Origin: JAKOUY01 sp037045185
Lineage (GTDB): Bacteria > Actinomycetota > Acidimicrobiia > Acidimicrobiales > Ilumatobacteraceae
Assembly: GCA_037045185.1 (NCBI GenBank)
Contig: JBAOHQ010000004.1
Span: 62,001-126,000, forward strand
Direction: 5' to 3'
Length of the DNA stretch: 64,000 nucleotides
A program made the translations under genes and the position numbers. The notes under the pieces are model-generated. The model was not told the DNA's origin. It did no database searches and saw only the letters and a program-made list of their open reading frames with translations. This document shows positions 57,794 through 64,000 of this stretch, piece by piece. Each line of letters starts with the position of its first letter. The first letter of the stretch is position 1.

Positions 57794-58222
57794 GGTCGAA
57801 CCCCATCACTGCGGTGGCCGACGCCGTCCCGACGGACGCCCTGCCACCCGTGGTCACCGACACCGTGACGGTGACCCACGTCCCGTTGACGCGCACCGAC
57901 GTGACCGAGCCGGAGTCCCCCGACCCCGACAGCAGGCGCGCCGACGGCGGCGCGGGCGGCCGACACGGCGCGGCCGGCGTCGATGACCAGCCGGCCCTGG
58001 CGGGCGGCGCGCTCATCGACTTGCTGGGCGCCGGGCGCGCGCCGCCTGGAACGCCACGGCGGCGGCCTGGGTGCGGTCGTTGAGCTGCTGATCGACCGTG
58101 GCCGAGAGCCAGATGAACGCCCCGGCCATGAAGACGAAGGAGAACGTGAGTGCGGCCACCGTCGCCGACCCACGGTCACGGCACGCGGCCTCTGCCCGGG
58201 CACGGGACGGGGACCAGCTCAT
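57780..58222 (-). CDS. TadE-like pseudopilin 3, two frameshifts
   Basis: About 146 residues after correction. The start MSWSPSRARAEAACRDRGSATVAALTFSFVFMAGAFIWLSA holds the RGSATVAA-type prepilin segment and one helix. The rest reads VDERAARQGRLVIDAGRAVSAARAAV and ends VTVSVTTGGRASVGTASATAVMGF. One extra base each near 58040 and 57955. A minor pilus subunit is likely. It overlaps its neighbours on both sides. Confidence 0.7.
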
Positions 58223-58644
58223 CGCCGGCCCGCCGCACGGTAGGCGTCGATCGTCGCCGTCGCCGTGGCCCGCATGGTCCGCGGCTGGGGTGCGAGCAGG
58301 CTGAGGTCCGCGGCGGGCGGGCGGCAGCTGACAGTGACGGTGACCGAGCCGCCTGGCGCCCAACTGGCAGCGCTCACCGACACCGAGGCCGCGCCGGCGC
58401 AGGTGCCCTTGGCCAAGGTGAGCTGGGCGGTCTGCTGGGCGGCGCGCAGCCCGGCGGCGGGGGTTCGCTGCCGCGCCGCGGCCTGGGCGGCGGCCTCGCT
58501 GGCGGCACGGACCTGAGCGCCGGCGTCCACCTTGCGGCCCAGCCACAGGATCATCAACGCCAGGCCGATCATCACCGGGAAGAACAGCACCAGACCGAGG
58601 ACCTCGCCCGAGCCACGGTCGTTGTCGGGACGATCGCCGCTCAC
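58219..58644 (-). CDS. TadE-like pseudopilin 2
   Basis: A 141-residue protein: short N-terminus RPDNDRGSGEVLGLVLFFPVMIGLALMILWLGRKVDAGAQ with one helix, then an Ala/Gln-rich helical part and a beta-rich end with a Cys pair (KGTCAGA, VSCRPPA). It matches the TadE-like layout. GTG 58644 overlaps the upstream stop, and the end overlaps the next start. Confidence 0.75.
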   Translation of the reverse strand: MSGDRPDNDRGSGEVLGLVLFFPVMIGLALMILWLGRKVDAGAQVRAASEAAAQAAARQRTPAAGLRAAQQTAQLTLAKGTCAGAASVSVSAASWAPGGSVTVTVSCRPPAADLSLLAPQPRTMRATATATIDAYRAAGRR

Positions 58645-58979
58645 AGTGGCGCCCACCCCTCCGCGGGCACGGCGACCTGCACCACCACGTCCCACGACGT
58701 GCCGCGCAGGATCCCCGGAGCGCTCCCGCGCACCACGACGACGACGTCGGAGGCGCCGCGTTGCACCGTGACGCTGACGCCGGTCAACGTCCCGCTCAAC
58801 GCCGCCCGCCCGGCACCGGCGGCCTGCCCCGCCGGCATGCCGTCACGGGCCACCATCATCGCCGTCTGCCGGGCGACCACGCGGACCTCAGTGGCGGCGT
58901 GATTCCACATCGCCGCCTGGAAGCCAAGGAACATCAGCACCACCGTTACCGGCGTCAACAGCACGACAGCCAGGGACAC
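58641..58979 (-). CDS. TadE-like pseudopilin 1
   Basis: The RGAVSLAVVLLTPVTVVLMFLGFQAAMWNH segment is a TadE-type prepilin signature, followed by a beta-rich tail ending VVVQVAVPAEGWAPL. No start codon lies just before RGAVSL in this frame. GTG 58979 is the first available start, but the real start may lie up to about 59003 (non-standard codon or an indel). It follows the pilin gene. Confidence 0.65.
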   Translation of the reverse strand: MSLAVVLLTPVTVVLMFLGFQAAMWNHAATEVRVVARQTAMMVARDGMPAGQAAGAGRAALSGTLTGVSVTVQRGASDVVVVVRGSAPGILRGTSWDVVVQVAVPAEGWAPL

Positions 58980-59002
58980 CGCGCCCCGATCGGCGGCGCC
59001 GG

Positions 59003-59224
59003 CTACTTGGTGTTCACCGAGTTCGCCGCGCTGCGCACCTTCGACCAGATGATCGCGGCGATCGCTGCCACAGCAGCGCCAGCGGCGACGAACCACAAGA
59101 CCTGCTCCAGCGAGACCGCGCCGCGGTCGCGCCGCGGGCCGGCGGTGTCGTCCACGCTGGTCAGGGTGCGCAGGCGGCCGTAGATCAGGTGGGTGATTGC
59201 CTGGATGGTCAGCATCGGGTCCAT
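59003..59224 (-). CDS. Flp-like pilin
   Basis: A 73-residue protein: a 34-residue N-terminal leader, then RGAVSLEQVLWFVAAGAAVAAIAAIIWSKV, combining a pilin-type cleavage region and hydrophobic helix. A small single-helix protein right after tadC is the usual place for the major pilin. AAGGAGG lies about 5 nt before ATG 59224, the strongest ribosome site in the operon, which fits an abundant subunit. Confidence 0.75.
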   Translation of the reverse strand: MDPMLTIQAITHLIYGRLRTLTSVDDTAGPRRDRGAVSLEQVLWFVAAGAAVAAIAAIIWSKVRSAANSVNTK

Positions 59225-59266
59225 GGGGACCTCCTTGTGTGGTGGTGGGTTCGACGGCGGCGTGCA

Positions 59267-60133
59267 TCACAGCGCCAAGGCCGGGTAGATGACAGCGGTC
59301 ATGATCAGCAGGGACATGCCGACGAGCGGGACCGTGATCCGTCCCGTGCGGACGCGAGCCTCGGCTTCCTGCTCGGCGGCCAGTGCGGCGCGCAGCGTGG
59401 CGCACTTGGCGGTGAGGCTGCGGGCCACCGGCGCGCCGGCCACGGACCCCAGCGCCGCCGACGCGGAGATCTGCTGTAGCTCGGTGAGGCGCAGGTCATC
59501 TCCCAGCGCGGCGAGCGCGGACACCAGTGATCGGTTCGCCGTCTCGGCCGCCAGGATCCGCTGGCGGAGTTCGGAGAACAGCCGGCCGTCACCGGCCAGC
59601 GCAGCCTGACGCAGCGCACCCTCGTTTCCCACGTTGCCGGCCAGCAGCATGGTGACCACGTCGAGATACGAGGACAGCTGGTAGCGCAGGTCGTGGCGGA
59701 TCTCGGCGGCTCGCTGGCGCATCGACACGTGCACGAGCCATGGCGCGACCGCCGCGCCGCCCAGCGCCAGGCCCAGCGGGACCAGCACGTCGCGGCCCAG
59801 CGCGCCCGAGACCTGCAGGATCACGACCAACGCCGCCGGCCCGAACAGCCCGGCGACGCCGGCCCCGACCAGCATCGCCGCGTGCGTCTCGGGGAGGCGC
59901 TGCACCAGGCGCAGGTCGGTCAGGACCTCGTCGCGGAACTGCGCCCGGCTGCCCGCCACGCGGGCGACGACGCCACCGCGTCGCGTCGGCACGACCGGAG
60001 GGACGGTCCGGCGGCCGAGGTGGGCCACCATCCGCCCGAGTGGGGGCCGCGGGACGGACAGCCCGTTGACCACCACCCAGATCCCGGCGCAGCACACCGC
60101 CGCGGCGAGGATGAGCCGAACGGTGGTGGTCAT
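59267..60133 (-). CDS. tadC: Tad secretion membrane protein TadC
   Basis: A 288-residue T2SS-F-type membrane protein with helices near the N-terminus, residues 95-150 and the C-terminus (PLVGMSLLIMTAVIYPALAL). The cytoplasmic segment LRYQLSSYLDVVTMLLAGNVGNEGALRQ is typical of the GspF-type fold. ATG 60133 overlaps the tadB stop. It forms the inner-membrane platform with TadB. Confidence 0.85.
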   Translation of the reverse strand: MTTTVRLILAAAVCCAGIWVVVNGLSVPRPPLGRMVAHLGRRTVPPVVPTRRGGVVARVAGSRAQFRDEVLTDLRLVQRLPETHAAMLVGAGVAGLFGPAALVVILQVSGALGRDVLVPLGLALGGAAVAPWLVHVSMRQRAAEIRHDLRYQLSSYLDVVTMLLAGNVGNEGALRQAALAGDGRLFSELRQRILAAETANRSLVSALAALGDDLRLTELQQISASAALGSVAGAPVARSLTAKCATLRAALAAEQEAEARVRTGRITVPLVGMSLLIMTAVIYPALAL

Positions 60134-60969
60134 TCGTCCGGTCCCACCGTGAGGAAGCGGCCAGGACGGGGGAACCGTGACAGCGTGGCCACCCGGGCCA
60201 GCAAGGCGACGTACCCGGCAATGATGGCGGCCAGCACGACCTGGCCGTTGGCGCTGTCGTAGGCGTCGAGGTAGTCGGATCGGGCGAAGACGAACAGCCC
60301 GCCCAGCAGAGCGCACATGATCAGCGACACCATCAGCACCTGATGGCGCATCGGGGCTCGCTCGGCCTCGACGATCCGCCGGCGATCGGCCTGGCTGCGT
60401 GCCTGGTCGGCCAGCGCCGACAGGACCTGCTCGGTTTGGCCGCCGCGGGTGACCGCGATCAGCAAGCCCGTGGCCACCAGATCACCGAGCGGGTCGTCGA
60501 GCTCGTCGGCGAAGGCCCGCAACGCCCACTCGGCCGAGCGGCCTGCGGAGAGCCTGGCGTACAGGCGGCGGACGAACTGGCGGATCTCCGGCGCACTGCT
60601 CTCCACCGTGGCGCCGATCGCCCCGATCGGTTGGCCGGCCGCCTGCAGCACGTCACGGACGTTCTCGATCCACGACGCCACGGCCTCGACCCGCTCGGGG
60701 GTGTCCCGCTGGACGCCGCGCTGGCGGTGGCCCAGCCAGGCTGCCGTCACGGCCCCCGCGGCCACCAGGGCAGGGGCCAGCCACCCGGAGAGCGCATAGA
60801 CCAACGCGCCGCACCCCAGCCCGACCGCGGCCGGCCGGGCATCGAGTCGCCTCGAGGCCGAGGGCCGCACACCGACACGATGCGTCGGGTGCAGCCCGGA
60901 CCAGACCAGGGTAATGCCGCAGACCAGCATCGCGGCCAGCAGGGCCACGAGCAGTTGATCGGAGTTCAT
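60130..60969 (-). CDS. tadB: Tad secretion membrane protein TadB
   Basis: A 279-residue partner of TadC with N-terminal helices, the GspF-type core VASWIENVRDVLQAAGQPIGAIG and C-terminal helices (QVLMVSLIMCALLGGLFVFA). ATG 60969 overlaps the tadA stop (ATGA). Intact. Confidence 0.87.
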   Translation of the reverse strand: MNSDQLLVALLAAMLVCGITLVWSGLHPTHRVGVRPSASRRLDARPAAVGLGCGALVYALSGWLAPALVAAGAVTAAWLGHRQRGVQRDTPERVEAVASWIENVRDVLQAAGQPIGAIGATVESSAPEIRQFVRRLYARLSAGRSAEWALRAFADELDDPLGDLVATGLLIAVTRGGQTEQVLSALADQARSQADRRRIVEAERAPMRHQVLMVSLIMCALLGGLFVFARSDYLDAYDSANGQVVLAAIIAGYVALLARVATLSRFPRPGRFLTVGPDE

Positions 60970-62340
60970 CGCCACGCCCCGGCGAAGGCGTCGTTGGGGA
61001 CGAACAGGGTCTCGTCGATCCCGGCCATCCGCAGCCGGCGAACGTGGCGCTGCTCCAGCGGGGCCTGCTGGACCAGCGCCCCGGTCTCGTCGAGACCCCA
61101 CACCTCGGTGGAGCGCACGCCACCGTCCGGCCCGCGCCCGCCGAACTCGACGATGGAGGTGACCCGCCGCTGCGGGGCCTCGTTGGCGGTGTTGCGCACC
61201 AGGTCGATGTGCACCACGAAGTCGATGGTCTCGGCGATCAGCGACCAGACGGCGTACTCCGGCAGCTTGGTGTTCGACTTGGCCACGTAGAACGCCAGCC
61301 GGGCCAGTACCGCCTCCACGGTGTGGGCGTGGATCGTGGCCAGCGAGCCGCGCTTGCACATACTGGCCACGTCGAGCATCTCCAGCGCCTCGTCCTCCAC
61401 CAGTTCGCCGACGACGACGCGGTCGGGGTTCAGCCGGCGGGTCAGTTCCACGAGTGTTCGGGCGGTGATCTCGCCGTGACCCTCGGTGTTCGCCTGGCGG
61501 GTGAACAGTGCCGGCGCATCGGGGTGACGATCGTCGTCCTCCAGTCGCAATTCGAGCAGGCCCTTCTCGATCGTGACGATCCGTTCACCCGGGGGCACGG
61601 CGCCGAGGAGCTCCTTGAGCAGCGTCGTCTTGCCGGCGCCCGGCCCGCCGGAGACCAGCATCGTCATCCCCGCTCGCACTCAGCGCGTCGAGCTGAGGCA
61701 CCAGCCAGGTCGGGAACATGCCCCGCGCCGCAAGCCCGTCGAGCCCGATCTGGTGCACGGTGAATCGGCGGATGGCGATGCGCGGGTGCGTGGAGACCCC
61801 GGCGCGGGTCTGCCCGCCGAGCACCATGACGACTCGCGAACCGTCGGGCGCTTGGAGGGTGACCATCGGGCTCTGTTCGTCGAGGCGGGCCTCGGACACC
61901 CCCATAGAAAGGGTCAGGCGGTTCTGGTAGGCGGCGAGGTCGTCGTCCGACGCCCACAATCGCCCGACGGCGATCTTGCGCCCGTCGGAGTAGGACACGA
62001 ACGTGGAGGCGGCCGAGTTGACGTCGATCTCCTCGACCGCCGGGTCACGCATGAACGGCTCGAGCGGCCCGGCGCCCAGCGTCTCGGCGTAGGCCGCGGC
62101 GCGCAGCCGGCGGTCGGCGTCGTCGTCCAGCGGGGACAGGCCGCGGGCCAGGCGGTCCTGGTTGATCGCGGTGATTTCCTCGGCCATCCACCGTCCCATG
62201 AGCAGTTCGAGCCGGCCACGGTCGGAGCGCAGCGCTGCATGCCTGGCGCCCAGCTGGCCACCCGACGCGTCCTGCAGGGTGTCGACGAGACGCGACGCCA
62301 GGCGTTCGGTCAAGCGGCGGACGTCGGCGTGCTCAGCCAT
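60966..62340 (-). CDS. tadA: Tad secretion ATPase TadA/CpaF, frameshifted
   Basis: A hexameric type II/IV secretion ATPase that powers pilus assembly. About 457 residues corrected: N-terminal domain to GLDGLAARGMFPTWLVPQLDAL, then Walker A MLVSGGPGAGKTTLL, DRVVVGELVEDEALEML and RGSLATIHAHT with the conserved His box. One extra G near 61671 interrupts just before Walker A. The N-terminal GRKIAVGRLWASDDDL and GVSTHPRIAIRRF fit CpaF. ATG 62340 overlaps the preceding gene by 8 nt. Confidence 0.92.
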
Positions 62341-63084
62341 GGCGCTGCCATCCGAGAAGGGGGTGGCCGTGGAGGGCATCGCCCACCTCGGCGGCCACCG
62401 CGTCGCTGAGACGCTCGACCGACGCCCACCACGCACTACGACGCAAGCGTCGTGGCGAGCCCGGCCGCCCGGCGATGACGGCCGCGGCCCACGGGTCGTC
62501 GGCGATGGCAACCACCGTGGACACGCCGAGGAAGGTTCGGACTTCGTCGATCCCGTACGGGACGGTGCCGTGCAGGGCGACGATGGTCGGCAGCGAGCGC
62601 ATCGTCAGCAAGGCGCACCGATCGGCCAATCGTTCCATGCCGAGCGCCGCTGCCGCCGGGGACCCGGCGTGCTGGACATGACTCACCACGACCACCCCCG
62701 CTTGGGCGACGGCGGGCGGCAGGGTGCCGCCGACGCGGCCGACGTCGGCGACGAACACCCACTCGTGGGCGGACATCACCGGCAGCATCGGCGTCGCCGC
62801 GGCGACCACCGCGCCGCACTCCGCCGGGCGGACCGGCGCCACGAGCACCGCCAGCCCGCTCGGGGTGCGTTGGGTGTGCTGGTCGATCGCGTCGAGGCGC
62901 CCGGGGTCACCGCTGGCGACCACGTCGGACAGTCCGGGCTGGCGCGGTGTCCCCAGCCACGCCGCCGCACAGCCACCCGACGGATCGAGCTCGACCAGAA
63001 CCCGCTCGTCGCGCGGGGCCACGCGCCGACCAGCCCGATCGCCGTGGTCGACGTGCGGTCACCGACGACGGCGACGAGGCTCAC
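62333..63084 (-). CDS. TadZ/CpaE-like protein with degenerate P-loop, frameshifted
   Basis: About 249 residues in the position where Tad loci encode the MinD-like TadZ. It begins VSLVAVVGDRTSTTAIGLVGAW; the deviant Walker motif (GGxGKTT in MinD) is reduced to GDRTSTT, so both Lys are gone. ELDPSGG, FVADVG and VVSHVQHAG echo the ParA/MinD strand ends. A two-base excess (or one missing base) near 63020 splits the frame. It may localise the pilus without ATP hydrolysis. Confidence 0.65.
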
Positions 63085-63749
63085 GGCGCCGACCCTGGGG
63101 CGAGCAGGACGAGGCGAACCTTGGCCGCCGCGGCCACGGTTGCTGCGGCCTCGACGGGGACCTCGACGGACACCGACACCTCGCCGGTGACCGGGTCGGC
63201 GGTGCCTGGAAGCCCGACGACTCGGCCGGATACCGGGGCAGGAGCGCCGGCCGAGTCGACGGCGCCAGCATCAATGGGGAACACGAGCTGGACATCGCTG
63301 CGCTCGAGGAGGCCGACCGGGAGGGCACCCTGCGGGAGCACCACGGCCACGACCGCGGCACCGGGCGCGACCAGGGAGTTCGACTGCAGGTTGGGGCGTT
63401 GCAGCAGCGCGCCAGCCACCATCCGGACCGAGGCGTACTGGCCGATCACGGCGCCGACGTCACCAGCCGGCACGACCTCCAGGCTGGGGTCGACCGAGAG
63501 CTCGACCGTACGAACGTCGTCGGCGGTCAGCTGCTGGCCGGCTGGGATGTCGCGCACCAGTTGGAGGACCGGGACGCGCTTGTTGGCGGTGGAGAAGATC
63601 ATCAGGATCGCGCCGATGGCGAACAGCGAGAGCAGTGTCCCGGCGAGAATGCGGATCCGCGAGCGACTGGAGGGCCGGAACCCGACCGTCCCGCGGCCGG
63701 CAACCCGGTCCGCTTCGTCACGTGTGGCCGTCGACACTGCCGCGCTCAC
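63081..63749 (-). CDS. CpaB/RcpC-like SAF-domain protein
   Basis: A 222-residue pilus assembly protein: one N-terminal helix (ILAGTLLSLFAIGAILMIF) then a SAF domain (LVRDIPAGQQLTADDVRTVEL... VGQYASVRMVAGALL). It is the first gene of the Tad operon. GTG 63749 is chosen because TACAGT (63785-63780) then gives a short leader. GTG 63824 would place that box inside the gene. The stop overlaps the next start (GTGA). Confidence 0.82.
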   Translation of the reverse strand: MSAAVSTATRDEADRVAGRGTVGFRPSSRSRIRILAGTLLSLFAIGAILMIFSTANKRVPVLQLVRDIPAGQQLTADDVRTVELSVDPSLEVVPAGDVGAVIGQYASVRMVAGALLQRPNLQSNSLVAPGAAVVAVVLPQGALPVGLLERSDVQLVFPIDAGAVDSAGAPAPVSGRVVGLPGTADPVTGEVSVSVEVPVEAAATVAAAAKVRLVLLAPGSAP

Positions 63750-63779
63750 CCCCGTTTCGCCCCCAAGGCCGGTGGCGAG

Positions 63780-63805
63780 ACTGTAGCGACGGCCAGATGG
63801 TCCGT
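63780..63805 (-). promoter_or_regulatory. Candidate promoter of the Tad operon
   Basis: TTTACG near 63805-63800 and TACAGT at 63785-63780 form a -35/-10 pair on the minus strand, about 30 nt before GTG 63749. The evidence is pattern only. Confidence 0.35.
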
Positions 63806-63898
63806 AAAGTGCTCGTTCGCTCACGCTGCGCGAGGTGGACGATGCTCACACCTCCAAGTGGACAGTGAGAGAGCCGCTCCGGCAGCGGGTGCCTTGTC

Positions 63899-63910
63899 TA
63901 GTGTCACAGC
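63899..63910 (+). promoter_or_regulatory. -10 box for orn
   Basis: TAGTGT (63899-63904) lies 6 nt before GTG 63911; no Shine-Dalgarno sequence is present. Confidence 0.5.
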
Positions 63911-64000
63911 GTGCTCGCCTGGATGGATCTGGAGATGACCGGACTCGATCCAGCGCGCCATGTCATCGTGGAGATCGCCAGCCTGATCACCGACGACGAC
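63911..64000 (+). CDS. orn: Oligoribonuclease, N-terminal part only
   Basis: Only 30 codons lie in the window, and the gene continues beyond the right edge. The start VLAWMDLEMTGLDPARHVI matches Orn, a DEDDh 3'-5' exonuclease that degrades 2-5-nt RNAs; Asp and Glu of DLEMTG are the first metal ligands. It is transcribed away from the Tad operon. Confidence 0.9.
   Translation, partial: MLAWMDLEMTGLDPARHVIVEIASLITDDD

Overview
The window is very GC-rich, gene-dense chromosomal DNA with no phage, transposon or rRNA. Several gene types point to Actinobacteriota: the actinobacterial form of SerC, a DUF3263 / LytR C-terminal pair, PAC2 and DUF2520 proteins, secretin-less Tad pili, and many starts preceded at 6-8 nt by a -10 box (leaderless mRNAs). 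A lineage such as Acidimicrobiia is plausible, but that placement is inference from gene content. The sequence carries about 30 frameshifts inside otherwise conserved genes. Most are explained by one extra G or C, none comes with an in-frame stop substitution, and correcting them restores normal family lengths. I read them as assembly indels and report each affected gene as one frameshifted CDS.

Layout. 1-8.1 kb: end of a lipoprotein gene, an AlaX-type tRNA editing protein, a ClC channel, a HIT protein, a CsoR/CstR repressor with its operator, a DUF2520 protein, an MFS exporter, a sterol-desaturase-like hydroxylase, and an ECF sigma factor coupled to a membrane protein and an ABC ATPase. 8.1-10.4 kb: kbl-tdh, turning threonine into glycine and acetyl-CoA. 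10.4-12.8 kb: a compact cassette of a 51-codon ORF, a GNAT acetyltransferase, a 2-oxoglutarate/Fe(II) oxygenase and an APH-like kinase. This ends in a cluster of ACGTGATCA repeats.

12.9-20.0 kb: divergent histidine-utilisation genes, hutH-hutR facing hutU-def-hutF-hutI, with two identical inverted repeats in the shared promoter. HutF should yield N-formylglutamate. No HutG is visible, but a peptide-deformylase paralogue sits between hutU and hutF and is a candidate for the missing step. 20.1-22.2 kb: serC and a PAC2 protein. 22.2-32.1 kb: a maltodextrin regulon (LacI repressor, binding protein, two permeases, GH13 enzyme, MsmX-type ATPase, GH77 MalQ).

32.2-36.2 kb: a Thr-rich membrane-anchored protein, an MMPL/RND transporter and a secreted trypsin-like protease. 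36.3-41.1 kb: metY, then ilvB-ilvN-ilvC behind a leader peptide (MAMRSLPTSPVVLIV) and a terminator, a classical branched-chain amino-acid attenuator. 41.3-46.0 kb: PhoX phosphatase, secreted phospholipase A2, TetR regulator and inositol-phosphate synthase. 46.0-53.9 kb: ubiquitin-like sulfur carrier, amidase, glycerate kinase, LytR_C/DUF3263 pair, uridine kinase, sugar dehydrogenase, tRNA-Thr(UGU), a Tat-exported unknown and a CapA-like protein. 53.9-63.8 kb: an SDR, then a Tad/Flp pilus operon read leftward (cpaB, tadZ-like, tadA, tadB, tadC, flp-like pilin, three tadE-like genes), ending in a large membrane protein that joins LysM domains to a SARP/BTAD-type C-terminus. The right edge holds the start of orn. 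No gene-free stretch exceeds about 290 bases.
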